A stretch of DNA of 64,000 bases from CAYQVO01 sp964421085 (GTDB taxonomy: Bacteria; Bdellovibrionota_C; UBA2361; CAYQVO01), in assembly GCA_964421085.1 (NCBI GenBank), contig CAYQVO010000005.1:1-64000 (forward strand). Reading direction: 5' to 3'. Under the pieces are notes generated by a model. The model was not told where the DNA came from. It was given only the letters and a program-made list of their open reading frames with translations, and did no database searches. A program made the position numbers and the translations under genes. Of the stretch, positions 26,150-36,258 are shown piece after piece; position 1 is the first letter of the stretch; every line of letters begins with the position of its first letter.

Positions 26150-28720
26150 TCACTGCAGGGATGACGGGACGATCACATCTGCCGCGCCAATCGCTCTCAT
26201 GTGGCTGTGCAGAATCCGGTAATCCATCATTGCTTCTGAAACCGGGCTCGAATCGTCGAACAAAAGTCCTATTCTCGATGAAAGCAGTGCCAGCATTGCA
26301 TCAATAGTTGGAAACATCCTTCCAGGCTGCGCGTAGCTCGCCACATAAAGCATATTGCCAATTGATGTCATAACGAGCTGAGGATTAAGTCCTCCAAGTA
26401 CAGCCTCACCTTCGAGAATTCTTTCCACAATCGGAATAGACTGCTCTCTCATCTCCGCGAGGGTTCCTTCCCTGTAATAATAAGGCATCGGTTTTCCGTA
26501 GTCTCTTGCCTCTTCTGCCTGCAACAGTGCCGGGAAGGCAAAGCCTCCTCCAATGTGCAGGTCGCATCCAAGTCCGGCAATCCATGCCACGAGCTTCTGC
26601 ATTTCAATCGGTGTCGCGTGCTCCCGGAACTGATGAGCGATATAATACGAGTGGAAATCAAGTGATTTGTCGAACGTCACTTCTCCTTCGTTCGTCTCCG
26701 AAACCGGTTTCGTAACGAAGTCTTGATCGTAGGTATCCCTTATCATGGTGTCCACAAGGTCTGTCCATGCGACATCATCAGGAAAGAGCGGGCGCAGATC
26801 GGGGAACAGAGCCATCTCCAGAGCCACTTTTCTCAACCTTTTGTCGAACTCATCCTTTTTACAGGGGTCTTTCCTTTCGAGCATCCGCTTGAGCGCCGCG
26901 CCAAACCTCTCCTTGCGCTTTTCGGGGCTTGTATGCTGTCTGAACGTTTTGTCTTTTATAAGCGAAACAATGCGGGAAATATCTGGGTAGATCCCGAATT
27001 CAGTCGCCCGGTCGAAAACTTCATCAAACATCTTCAGGAAGCGTTCTTCAATCATCGACTTTCTGCCAAGAGAGGTGTAGAGCCCGGCAAGGAGTTCCAG
27101 ATCATTAGTGACTTCGAGTATAGCTGATTCTTCAGGGCTCAGATCGGCGCTTGAATTTCCGGGATGGCGGGCCAGGAGATCGAAATAAGGCTGAGTTCCA
27201 TCGCATTCCTTCAGGTAATCTCCCAGCCTGTAAACAAAATAGTAATTAAAGGCGCGGTCAGGTTCTTCATTACCTGGTGCTGGTGTATTGCAGACCTCCC
27301 AGGCATATCGTACGAGGACGCCGACTTTTTCCGGATCCTTGACATCGTCATATTCAGGATCGTCCAGGAGTGTGCAGGCGAGGCTGATACGACCGCCGAC
27401 GATCGCTCCAAAAACAGCGCCAGCAAAGGCAATTTCCCTGAGCCCCCGGCTCATTTTTGACGTCTGATCTTTCTCCTTCAGAACGTGCACAAGATACATT
27501 ACTCCCTCCCAGCTTTCATGCATCGGGGCGTATTCAAGAAGGTCCCCGGCAAGTCCGGGAAAGTCTCCCCGGTAGAGACTTTCGCAGATCGTGACCTGAA
27601 CAGGATTGGAACGATCTATCGAGAATTCGGGGGCGAACAGGTCGAGATCGCCATCGATGGTGGAGAGCGGGATCAACTTCTCTGAGACCTCGCCTTTCTC
27701 TTCTTCTGATTTTGAAGCTTCTGCCGCGGCTGCTTCTTCTGATTTTTCTGCGCCGGCAATAAAGTCCGTCAGCCAATTGTCATCAGCAGCAAGTGCCCTT
27801 CGTTCTTCATCATCGACATTGTACTGCACTTCTTTTGCGTACCATTTATTGAAGTCACATGCTTTGAGGTCATACCCTTCATTCATCAGCCGGCGTGCCG
27901 CTTCATCCCGTGATTTTGAACCTATGACCAGATTGTGCAGTGCACACCGGAACCTGTACTGCTGCAGATCTTCTGAAGAAAGGTAACGAGAGAGAGCAGG
28001 GGAGCTGAAAACCTCTTCCTTGTCGTGCTTCAACGCAGTCTCTGCCATTTTATACATCCTGCTGCTGATTTCCCCCGGATCCATCTCCCTTGATTCGAGA
28101 AAGCGGGCTACCATGTCGGGATTGAATGTGTCATCGCCTTTTCCAAGAGAGTCCTGCCATGAAAGAAGCGAGATTTCAGTGACAAGAGCATTGAATGCCG
28201 GATCGGCATCCGGGTAATCAATGCGTGGAGCAGATGAGTTCTCATTTCTTTCCTGCTTCTGCCGGCGCATCTCAGAAAGCATGTAAAGTATTCCGGCGGG
28301 TTTGCGGTGGAAAGGATTTATCCCTGCCATCAGAGCCGCTTCCGCATCTTCCACTGCTGTCCGAAGAGACGCTGCGAGAGGGAACTGCCGTTCATCTGCT
28401 TTTTTCAGAACCTTCGCCATCTTTTCGATGCCCGGACGCGGCAGGGGAATACCATCTTTTCCTGTTTCTGTTATCGCAGGACAGGAAATCAGGCTCAGAA
28501 CTTTCAGAATCTGCTCATCGACCAGATCACAGCCTTTGAACATTTCCGCGATTTCTCCCGCCCTATAAGGCATCGAGAGAACTGCGGCAGCTGCAAGATC
28601 GACAAGGTGCTGCTGCTGGATTTCAGGATCGGGACCTCGGCGCGTTTTCTGTTTCGATGCGGCAGGGGTGTGATTAGAAGGCTGCAGATCGGGTGTCATA
28701 TTTGCTCGCCATGCATGCAT
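26150..28720 (-). CDS. Large orphan helical protein
   Basis: The product is 856 residues (849 if the in-frame ATG at 28699 is used, giving MTPDLQPSN). No signal peptide or clear membrane span is seen. An acidic low-complexity linker (EKSEEAAAAEASKSEEEKGE) near residues 322-345 separates an N-terminal part from a C-terminal part rich in helices (FAGAVFGAIVGGRISLACTL, VTNDLELLAGLYTSLGRKS). No domain is recognised. The first ATG has GGAGG only about three bases away and the second lacks a ribosome site, so the start is uncertain. It belongs to the same minus-strand group of giant unknowns. Confidence 0.78.
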   Translation of the reverse strand: MHAWRANMTPDLQPSNHTPAASKQKTRRGPDPEIQQQHLVDLAAAAVLSMPYRAGEIAEMFKGCDLVDEQILKVLSLISCPAITETGKDGIPLPRPGIEKMAKVLKKADERQFPLAASLRTAVEDAEAALMAGINPFHRKPAGILYMLSEMRRQKQERNENSSAPRIDYPDADPAFNALVTEISLLSWQDSLGKGDDTFNPDMVARFLESREMDPGEISSRMYKMAETALKHDKEEVFSSPALSRYLSSEDLQQYRFRCALHNLVIGSKSRDEAARRLMNEGYDLKACDFNKWYAKEVQYNVDDEERRALAADDNWLTDFIAGAEKSEEAAAAEASKSEEEKGEVSEKLIPLSTIDGDLDLFAPEFSIDRSNPVQVTICESLYRGDFPGLAGDLLEYAPMHESWEGVMYLVHVLKEKDQTSKMSRGLREIAFAGAVFGAIVGGRISLACTLLDDPEYDDVKDPEKVGVLVRYAWEVCNTPAPGNEEPDRAFNYYFVYRLGDYLKECDGTQPYFDLLARHPGNSSADLSPEESAILEVTNDLELLAGLYTSLGRKSMIEERFLKMFDEVFDRATEFGIYPDISRIVSLIKDKTFRQHTSPEKRKERFGAALKRMLERKDPCKKDEFDKRLRKVALEMALFPDLRPLFPDDVAWTDLVDTMIRDTYDQDFVTKPVSETNEGEVTFDKSLDFHSYYIAHQFREHATPIEMQKLVAWIAGLGCDLHIGGGFAFPALLQAEEARDYGKPMPYYYREGTLAEMREQSIPIVERILEGEAVLGGLNPQLVMTSIGNMLYVASYAQPGRMFPTIDAMLALLSSRIGLLFDDSSPVSEAMMDYRILHSHMRAIGAADVIVPSSLQ

Positions 28721-28769
28721 GGCCCTCCATTTGAGTTCGGAACGGATTATATCATTGAGCTGTCGCTAA

Positions 28770-29099
28770 GATAGTTACGGCTATCACCGCTGGTACCTTG
28801 ATCCTGAAAATCCTGAGAATGCCGAAATCCTCGCGCCAGCAACATTCCAGACTTCAGTGGAAGCATTGACGGTTGAGCCTGACCTGAGGGTGAGACCGAG
28901 GATGCAGTTCCTGGAATGGGTTACTCCCGGAATTTACGTTCCAGGACATTATAATGTATCGCTGGTGCGGCCGGGCGGAACAACCGGGAGCGCGAAGATA
29001 GTTCTTGATTATTACCGGCCTCCGAGGATCGTAGACATCAAGCCCGGCGGAAATACTGCGATTGAGCAGGCTGTCTGTGAGGCCGGCGGGGCAAGTTGA
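28770..29099 (+). pseudogene. C-terminal fragment of an unrecognised, probably secreted protein
   Basis: The frame is open from just after a TAA near 28767 to 29099 and reads YGYHRWYLDPENPENAEIL, then FLEWVTPGIYVPGHYNVSLV and DYYRPPRIVDIKPGG. There is no ATG; the first possible start is a GTG at 28857. The beta-rich, proline-containing sequence resembles the end of an extracellular domain. Most likely the rest of the gene has been lost. Confidence 0.5.
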
Positions 29100-29154
29100 T
29101 AATCCCGGGCCAGGGAACTACCGACAGAAGTAATTCCCGCCCCCGCCCCGAGTG

Positions 29155-29179
29155 AAACAGGAACCGTCCCCTTTCTTCA
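29155..29179. repeat. Second copy of the dispersed hairpin repeat (left arm)
   Basis: On the minus strand this reads TGAAG followed by AAAGGGGACGGTTCCTGT, matching 8724-8746 at all but one position of the shared block. As at 8724, the first three bases are the stop codon of the upstream gene (here 29177-29593). The right arm of the hairpin and the T run are absent in this copy. Confidence 0.8.
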
Positions 29180-29593
29180 CTGCGGCCTTGCGGGTAGTTT
29201 GGCCCCTTCGGCGTATTTCGGAACAAAGTGGATGACGAGCATTTTGAAGTCTTCTTCACCACAGTCAGGATGAGGATTCAGCCGGACAGTGACTGTCCGG
29301 GCGGCGAGATCGACTTCTGTAGTAGCGATGTCCCATCGCCCAACTGTGGTTGTGGCGCACGCGGTTATTTCCCAGTCTGGATAAACGTGAGCCTCGACTG
29401 CGCAATTCGGGATATTGCTTTCAACCACTTCTGCTGAGTAAGCAATTCCGTCTTGTGACGGCACTTCAGGCCGGATCTGTTCAAGAAGTCCGGAGATCAT
29501 TTCCAGCTCGGCAGGTTTGATACTGATTGGAAGATTTTTAAGTGCTGAGAATTGCCCTTTTGTCTGCTGTGGATTCCTGGATTGCGGTGTCAT
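29177..29593 (-). CDS. Hypothetical 138-residue protein
   Basis: AAGGAG lies five bases before the ATG, so the start is well supported. The N-terminal 35 residues are polar (MTPQSRNPQQTKGQFSALK); the rest looks like a beta-rich small domain (VEAHVYPDWEITACATTT, TVTVRLNPHPDC). There is no signal peptide and no known family. Its stop codon is part of the dispersed repeat, so the original C-terminus may have been longer. It lies between two giant unknown genes on the same strand. Confidence 0.6.
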   Translation of the reverse strand: MTPQSRNPQQTKGQFSALKNLPISIKPAELEMISGLLEQIRPEVPSQDGIAYSAEVVESNIPNCAVEAHVYPDWEITACATTTVGRWDIATTEVDLAARTVTVRLNPHPDCGEEDFKMLVIHFVPKYAEGAKLPARPQ

Positions 29594-29856
29594 ATCTGCT
29601 CCTTCTCAATCGTCCCTGCAGAAAAGAATGCTAGCAGAATACAGCCGCTAAGCAAGAAACAGGGGCGCAGGCGCGGACTTCATTTGCTTTGAGCAGCATC
29701 GGATGCTGCTTTCAGCAGTGCAAAAGGCTCCGGAGCATACTGAGAAACAGCCACTTCCGCCCGTTGCCGGCCTGCCCCCGCTGTCCTGAGCGCGTCTGAA
29801 AATCTCTCTCCTCCAGTGCCTCAAAAACGCAAAATTTGCAGCGGAAAAATAACTGG

Positions 29857-32800
29857 TTACCCCGCTAATTGCACGAGATCCTCCGGGCTGCGCCTGAAAA
29901 TATCCTCGTCTGATGCCCAGTCACATCCGTTATTCCTCAGCCGCGCTCCAAGTGCAAGCAGCTTCTCGCGCATCTCATACTGCGAGGCAATCTGATCGAA
30001 GTGCTCGTTTTCGGTCAATGCATTGTGGATCTGCATCAAATGGGAAACACCTATATATGTCTCCACTCTTTCGAGATCAGTTTCAATCTCCCTGTCCTCC
30101 CGCCGGGGCTGCAACAGAGTGAATTCCGGATCCGGCTCGTCCTGCACAGGACCCTGACTTGTGATGTCGTCGAATACCTCTTCCCAGGTCGAGGGAGCAA
30201 GCGCAAAGTTCACATCGCTCTCAATGGGATATCTCCTGCCGTATGCATTTAGCCTTTCTCTCAGAACAGGGGACAGATTGTCCTTTGTTGCACCTCTGAG
30301 AGCTTCCTGCAGTTCCTGCTGCGCTGCCGTCTTTTCTTCTCTCAGCAGAGGGAGTCCGAATGCATGCTGCTGGCGGAAGTCAGAGCAATATGCCCGGCTC
30401 TCAGGATCCATCTGCAGCATGGCTTCGAGACCAAGCGTATCAATAACGCGGCCAAGGACCCACCGGTTGTGGAAAAACCGGATCATGTCAGTATACGCGT
30501 CAAAAAGCCGCGCCACATCTTCACCTGTCGCTGTCGCAGGTGAAAAATTTCCGAGAGCTTCGCGCCACCTTGTGTTCGCTTCGTGCCGCTCTGCAAGGTG
30601 GGTTCTGATTCCTTCGACACCCAGGGAATGCAGCGCATTAAAGAGCTTGTTGTTAAGACGCCCCCACGTGGTTTTGAAGCAGACCTCCATTTCCGGATCC
30701 ATTTCTCCTGAGAAATCCTCGACTGGAGTGAGGAAGACATCCGGTGTTTCGCTTTGGAGCTCGAGGTCGATATTGAGAGGCCGTTCGGCAGTCTTCTCGA
30801 ACGCCTTAAAATACAGATCGGCCTGCAGTCTGGTCATGCCTGTTTCCGGCCGGCCGAGCGGAGTGACATCATCGGGGGACTTCATCTCCTGCCGTATTGC
30901 TTTGAGTTTTCCTCCGATCGTCTCATCGGAATACTGCCTGGCAAGATATTCATCGTACCTTGCCGCACAAACGGAATCAGCCGGAAGATTCTTTTTATAC
31001 ACAGTGCATGTTGTCGCGTCCAGGGCAACTGCAGCTTTAAATCCATCCGGCGAGTTTATTTTAATTCCAAGCTTCTCCGAGAGCTCGCGCACAGCATGTT
31101 CCGCGCCGAGTATTGCGGGCTTTTTCTTTTCCCTCGCTACGATAGAAGCGTGAGAAGCATCTCCGCCTTCTTCGACGATCAGTCCCCCCACTTTATCGAG
31201 AATGTCCTGCATCTGGGGAACGGTTTTGTTCACCACGAGTATATCGCCCCGGCCGACAGACGCTTCGAGTCTTCGAATCTCTTCAGCTGCCGGATTTGCA
31301 CTGACTATCGCGGCAACGACCTTTCCACGCACCACACCCGGCCACCCGGAGAAACCCTTTTCCCAGAGACGGTACTTATCTGCGCCGGCTGCCAACGTCA
31401 CATTCTGTTCGGGACTGTTTGCCCTGGCGCTGTACGCAGTCTCGGGCCTTCCCTGGACTATGTAGGAGCTGTTGAGGTCTTCGACGAATTCAATATCAAC
31501 TTCTTTCGCATATTCATCTCTGACCTTCCTCACACTGACAGCCAGCTCTTTTGCCCGTTCTGCATTTATCACGGGACGAACGCGATCTGCAGGGGGGACA
31601 GGAACAGTCACAACGTCTCCTTCTTTCCGAGGAACAACCTGTAGTCGCTTGCTTCCGCGTACCGCTACCCGCACCTGGAACTCCCCGGGCCGATCCGCAA
31701 ACTCAGCCAGGATCCACCTGTCGGGTGTGGCTAATCCCTGGACTACTGATTCACCAAGCCCGAAATTGACATTGATTGATACTCCAGGGATCCCCTTCCG
31801 GACATCAACACTGAATGCGACACCTGCTGCCCGGCCATATATCATTCGCTGCACTGGAACTGCCATCTTTGCGGAAGTGTGGGAAAATCTCAGAACCGGT
31901 TTCAACGTGTCGCACAGGTTCAATGACACAGTATTTCTGTAAGAGACCGCGTTGTCGCCGAATGTTGAAATCCAGCATTCTTTCAGGGAACCAAGAACAC
32001 TCCTGATACCTGCCTGGTTCAACTTTGTTTTCTGCTGCCCGGCGAAGGATGCTTCATCAGTGTCTTCGGCAACTCCCGAACTTCTGACTGCAACGGGAAT
32101 TGCCCGCTGATTCATCATTTCTTCAAGTTCGTTGTAGCTGTCCCGGACCTCTTCCTCAACTTCACGGGGGATGGGTGTTTCCCCTATCAGGGTCCTTACC
32201 CGTTCTGCTACAGTTTTGATCTGTTCTTTGCACTTCCGGGTTTTTCTGTCCGCTTGTCCTTCGCTGATTTTGCCCGCTCCTGCCTGAAGTCTGATTCCAA
32301 TCCATTCAATAGAAAGACGGTCCAGTTCAGCGATACTCTCCCTTAACTCAGGGGGTCCCTGCTCCAGAAATTCATCGTAGGCTTCTGTCGTCACGATAAA
32401 TCCTTCGGGCACTTCAATTCCTGGAATTCTCTGCAGGCGCGCAAGACTTGCGCCTTTCCCTCCTGTAAGCGATGTATCGCTCGCCCTTTCCCAGTCCTGG
32501 TGTATATCGAGTGTAAATCTCTGCCCGCTTCGCCGGACGCGTTTCGAGGTGTCCAGTGTTACAAGCAGAGTGTCGGGCGGGTTTCCCGGTTCGACTTCAA
32601 TACCGCGGCCTGCGAGACCTATGAGTCTCTTCAATGCAAGGCCCGGGCTTGCTGCGTCCTTGAGATGCGCTCTCATCTGTTCACAGGTAACCTGACCAAG
32701 GTTGGCAGCCAGTGTGTTGAGAGTAGCTCCCTCACCTGGGTTGCTGCGCGTAAGCGCATGCGAGAACTTCAGAACACGAATCCTGATATTCTGCTCCTCA

Positions 32801-35800
32801 ACACTGCTGAACTGCTCGTACCTCTCCTGGGCAAGATAGAGTCCGTAAAGAAGACGGATAACAGCTGCTTTGCCATGAGGGAGCGCCGCAATGTTTCTCA
32901 GGTTCCAGATGCCGTCTTTTATGTTCACCTCACGCATGAACTCCTCGAAACCATCGAGATCGTCTCCCATAGCCTCGAACTCCGCAGCGACATCAGTAAG
33001 CTTCATATCCTGAGCTGCTTGAAGCAGGGTTCTCCCTTTGAAGCGTTCCGCCGAATCCCGGAGCCTGATCGGATCGCGTCCTTCGCCGAATATCCCCAAA
33101 AAGAGGCGGATCTTCGGCCATTCTTCTTTCAGTCTCGAATAGCGCGAAAACTCCGCAACATCGTGCAGAAAGCCGTAATTCCTTATGTGATCATTCGTGA
33201 GTACAGGCGTCCCCTTGGCTACTACCCATCCTGCAGCACCGATAGAAGCGAGCCGGGTGTATCTGCTGAAATCGCTCAGCTTCTTGTTGTCGATCTCGAG
33301 CTTTCCTCCCTCCTTGATCTCAAAGGTAATGCCCCGTTTCCGCATTTCCCCGCAGATCTGATCTGCTGTAGACCGCTTCCTGTTCGGCTTCGGCTGCGAC
33401 CAGGAGGCGATTTCACGCAGGGAAAGCTGGCTGAAGACTTCCCCCATCGGGATTGCCGCATGAGGAGCCTCCGCGGATTTTGCGGTAAAGCCCACCCAGG
33501 AAACAGCAGGATTTCTCTTTTCTTTTTCTGCATATACCCTGTCGGCATCAAGAACCTGCGAAATTATGAAGAGGAGTTTCACTATCTCCTTTGCCTTCAA
33601 GGACTGAAGGAAGAAGATGGCATAGTCCATCATCGGCAGAACTTCCGGTTTTCCGAAATTATCGACCAGAACCTTGTATTGATCGGGGAATTTGTCACTT
33701 ATCTCCTCGAGTGCGCGATTCATTTCGCTCCGGCAGGCGAGACTCAGAGCCCCTTGGCTGTTCGATGAGTAACGAGCACAGCGTGTGCGGAACAGATCGT
33801 CCCGGTATTGCGATTCGAGACTTGCAGGGTCCCGTACCATGGCGACAAAGAAATTGCTCTTGTCCCTCGACAGAGGTTTGCCATCGTTGATGCTCATAAC
33901 ATCGCAGACATTTGTAAGTGCAAGCAGAGGCACAGCCTCTTCCATTGGAACGGGGGGCTTCAGAGCTCTTCGACCATCGGACTCCTCCCCCACCGGAAAA
34001 ATGCGATCGATGGTTCTCTCTGTAAAATGAATAGTGCCGAGTTCGACGTGGTTTCTTATCAGCCAGGTGCCGAGCATGAGCTCTGCGTCCGAAAGCCGTT
34101 GATGTTCCTCCACACCTGCTGCCGACTCTAAAGCCCTTACGAACCGTGGAAACATTATCGCCCCCCTCTCCTCATGCCGCGCGCGGGGGTCGTACTGCTC
34201 GCCATCAACTGATTTAATTGCCACGGCTTCGCCGAGATCGTGGCAGAAGAGGGTTAGATAAAACATACGTCTCCGGGCTTTCGCATCGAGCCCCGGCATG
34301 GCTGCATGGTAAGTCGCGAAATGATCTGATGGAAGGTCGTCTCCCTTCTTGCGGGCAGAAAATGCCTCTTCGGCAGTTTTGTCACCCCGCTCGAAGAAAG
34401 ATGCCGCCCTGATCAGCCCCATAGTATGAGCAAGCACAGTAACACCGTACTTCTTCAGTGAAACAAGCTCAGCAATGTTGGGAAAGAGTCTGCACAGATC
34501 TGATCGTTCCCCGTTTCTAAGCGCATCATTTACCCATTTCTCAAGCTCCGCGGCTACATCCGGAGAATCCAGGGCTTTCATGAAACTCCTGGCCAGCTTT
34601 GGATCCGGGTTTACCACCAGCCGGGAAGGATAGGCTGCTGTTGTCTGCTTCTCCCGGTTCGCATCTCCCAGGATTTTCCTGCGCTCCTCCTCCACTCGTG
34701 TCGTGACCTCCGGAAGAGCAAGCTCCGTATAGGTAGGCGACCCTTCGCCGAAAATCATTGTGCCAAAATTTCTGTGGAGGGTGGTAAGAGCCATGACCTG
34801 CGTAACAACAGGATAATAGTAATCGGCAGGTACAAGCCTGAACAGAAGCCGGGGGAGGATATGCCACGCATCAAGAGACTCATCTCCATGAAGCACCCTT
34901 GCGTATGGAAGCAGGATTGCGGACAGCCACAGTATCTTCCGCGTAATATCACCTTCATCGAACTCGTTGCGCCTGTCGTACGACGTAAGGAGAGCATAGG
35001 TGGAGGCAAATTCTCTTATTGCTGCCGGATCGAGCGGCTCAGCTCCTTCAGGGCAATGCCTCTGGAGAAAAGCTTCGAAACCTTCTGTATCAATTCTGCG
35101 GCCGGTTGCTTCGATAAAATCGAGGTGATCGAGGAAGCTTACTGCTTCATCAACCTGGTTAAGCCTCGAGGCAATCGTTCCATCCGCCCTTCGCGACTCA
35201 GGTATATTTGCAAGCTCGTCAATAAGCGTAATTCCTTTAATGTGCTCCCACATCTGATTAATGGTGGTATCCCTGTTGTTCCAGGTTCTCTGAAAGTCAG
35301 TGAAAAGGTCGGGGGTGCTTTCCCGGGTACGTTCCACATGATCATTAACCGTCTCCACCACGAGTGTGCGCAATGTCTGGTCGTGCGGGCGGAACATCAA
35401 TGCATGCGAGAATTGTCGGAGAGCATTCCTGTGGTCGCCGCATGCGCGATACGAAGTGCCAAGGTGCAGAAGCAATTCGACCATGTCCGGCTCCTGCCTG
35501 TTCGGAATAGGCCGGAAATTCCTGTCACGATAATATTCAGTGAGGTAGCCATTCACACAACTGAGTTCCGTCCTTACCAGTTCCAGTTCATTATCCCCGT
35601 GTGTCCGGCGATCGTTCTGATACTGACGCAGAAGATGCAGAACCGGCTCGGCCATTATTCCGGGCTGAGGCCCCTTGCGGCCTTCAAGGAAAGTAACAAC
35701 ATCGTCAAAGTTTCCGCTCAGACGCAGGAACTCAAGCTGCTTGAGCAGTACGAACGACTTTGTGGCCTCAGAATCCATTCCGTGACATGGGAGTGTGGTA

Positions 35801-36258
35801 AGATGATGGCCCAGAAACGCACTGTAAATTTCGCTTGCGGCAATGGCAGCTGCCGGACCACTGTCCTCCCCTTTCGAAGCCGCAAGAACGCTTTCATCCA
35901 GGTTAATATTTAGGACCCCGTTTTCCAGATGATACGATGAAAGCACGTATTTACCCGACTCATCCTTGATGCCTTTGCAGAGATGGACCTGGACGCTCGC
36001 CTCTTTCCTTCCCCTTTTCTCCGTGAAAGTTCTGAAGAGCTGGTCCCGCTTACACAGAAGAGCAATCGCCTCTTTGAGTGTACGATTCCTTACAGCCGGT
36101 GAGGCAGATGGGTGAGAACGTGACTCAGACGTTGGTGACATCCACGCCTGCCAGCAGGAAGAACTGGAGATAGAGAATGCTGGCAATGAAGAGTCGGCTT
36201 CAGACAGGGAAGTCAAGGGTGTCTGGCCAGTCCCGGGTACGAAAGCTTGATCGGACAT
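29857..36258 (-). CDS. Giant TPR / HD-domain / PEP-synthase-type phosphotransferase fusion
   Basis: The product is 2133 residues and probably cytoplasmic. Residues 260-293 look like a TPR unit (LGTSYRACGDHRNALRQF). Residues 600-800 resemble an HD hydrolase: HTMGL, FCHDLGEAV (the HD pair near 673), WLIRNHVELG and LLALTNVCDVMS, in the order seen in GlnD-type HD domains. Residues 1255-1610 form a PEP-synthase/PPDK ATP-grasp with GGKGASLARL, VRSSGVAEDTDEASFAGQQ, NFGLGESVVQGLATPD and VDIEF...YIVQGRPET. Residues 1675-1730 are the swivelling phospho-histidine domain, GGDASHASIVAREKKKPAI (His near 1703). The PEP/pyruvate TIM barrel is absent. The last 280 residues are helical and end DEDIFRRSPEDLVQL, like the helical acceptor domain of rifampin-phosphotransferase-type proteins, but placed after the His domain. 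It should move a phosphate from ATP via His to an unknown acceptor. Confidence 0.85.
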   Translation of the reverse strand: MSDQAFVPGTGQTPLTSLSEADSSLPAFSISSSSCWQAWMSPTSESRSHPSASPAVRNRTLKEAIALLCKRDQLFRTFTEKRGRKEASVQVHLCKGIKDESGKYVLSSYHLENGVLNINLDESVLAASKGEDSGPAAAIAASEIYSAFLGHHLTTLPCHGMDSEATKSFVLLKQLEFLRLSGNFDDVVTFLEGRKGPQPGIMAEPVLHLLRQYQNDRRTHGDNELELVRTELSCVNGYLTEYYRDRNFRPIPNRQEPDMVELLLHLGTSYRACGDHRNALRQFSHALMFRPHDQTLRTLVVETVNDHVERTRESTPDLFTDFQRTWNNRDTTINQMWEHIKGITLIDELANIPESRRADGTIASRLNQVDEAVSFLDHLDFIEATGRRIDTEGFEAFLQRHCPEGAEPLDPAAIREFASTYALLTSYDRRNEFDEGDITRKILWLSAILLPYARVLHGDESLDAWHILPRLLFRLVPADYYYPVVTQVMALTTLHRNFGTMIFGEGSPTYTELALPEVTTRVEEERRKILGDANREKQTTAAYPSRLVVNPDPKLARSFMKALDSPDVAAELEKWVNDALRNGERSDLCRLFPNIAELVSLKKYGVTVLAHTMGLIRAASFFERGDKTAEEAFSARKKGDDLPSDHFATYHAAMPGLDAKARRRMFYLTLFCHDLGEAVAIKSVDGEQYDPRARHEERGAIMFPRFVRALESAAGVEEHQRLSDAELMLGTWLIRNHVELGTIHFTERTIDRIFPVGEESDGRRALKPPVPMEEAVPLLALTNVCDVMSINDGKPLSRDKSNFFVAMVRDPASLESQYRDDLFRTRCARYSSNSQGALSLACRSEMNRALEEISDKFPDQYKVLVDNFGKPEVLPMMDYAIFFLQSLKAKEIVKLLFIISQVLDADRVYAEKEKRNPAVSWVGFTAKSAEAPHAAIPMGEVFSQLSLREIASWSQPKPNRKRSTADQICGEMRKRGITFEIKEGGKLEIDNKKLSDFSRYTRLASIGAAGWVVAKGTPVLTNDHIRNYGFLHDVAEFSRYSRLKEEWPKIRLFLGIFGEGRDPIRLRDSAERFKGRTLLQAAQDMKLTDVAAEFEAMGDDLDGFEEFMREVNIKDGIWNLRNIAALPHGKAAVIRLLYGLYLAQERYEQFSSVEEQNIRIRVLKFSHALTRSNPGEGATLNTLAANLGQVTCEQMRAHLKDAASPGLALKRLIGLAGRGIEVEPGNPPDTLLVTLDTSKRVRRSGQRFTLDIHQDWERASDTSLTGGKGASLARLQRIPGIEVPEGFIVTTEAYDEFLEQGPPELRESIAELDRLSIEWIGIRLQAGAGKISEGQADRKTRKCKEQIKTVAERVRTLIGETPIPREVEEEVRDSYNELEEMMNQRAIPVAVRSSGVAEDTDEASFAGQQKTKLNQAGIRSVLGSLKECWISTFGDNAVSYRNTVSLNLCDTLKPVLRFSHTSAKMAVPVQRMIYGRAAGVAFSVDVRKGIPGVSINVNFGLGESVVQGLATPDRWILAEFADRPGEFQVRVAVRGSKRLQVVPRKEGDVVTVPVPPADRVRPVINAERAKELAVSVRKVRDEYAKEVDIEFVEDLNSSYIVQGRPETAYSARANSPEQNVTLAAGADKYRLWEKGFSGWPGVVRGKVVAAIVSANPAAEEIRRLEASVGRGDILVVNKTVPQMQDILDKVGGLIVEEGGDASHASIVAREKKKPAILGAEHAVRELSEKLGIKINSPDGFKAAVALDATTCTVYKKNLPADSVCAARYDEYLARQYSDETIGGKLKAIRQEMKSPDDVTPLGRPETGMTRLQADLYFKAFEKTAERPLNIDLELQSETPDVFLTPVEDFSGEMDPEMEVCFKTTWGRLNNKLFNALHSLGVEGIRTHLAERHEANTRWREALGNFSPATATGEDVARLFDAYTDMIRFFHNRWVLGRVIDTLGLEAMLQMDPESRAYCSDFRQQHAFGLPLLREEKTAAQQELQEALRGATKDNLSPVLRERLNAYGRRYPIESDVNFALAPSTWEEVFDDITSQGPVQDEPDPEFTLLQPRREDREIETDLERVETYIGVSHLMQIHNALTENEHFDQIASQYEMREKLLALGARLRNNGCDWASDEDIFRRSPEDLVQLAG

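Noticed and set aside
26150..29593. Similar starts (MTP + Gln/Asn/Pro-rich) of the 856- and 138-residue proteins as a shared leader
   Set aside because: The resemblance covers only a few low-complexity residues and the start of the larger protein is uncertain.
30161..35913. Long plus-strand frames (up to 422 codons) across the 2133-residue gene
   Set aside because: The minus-strand frame carries conserved ATP-grasp, His and HD motifs throughout; the plus frames are Ser/Arg-rich shadows.
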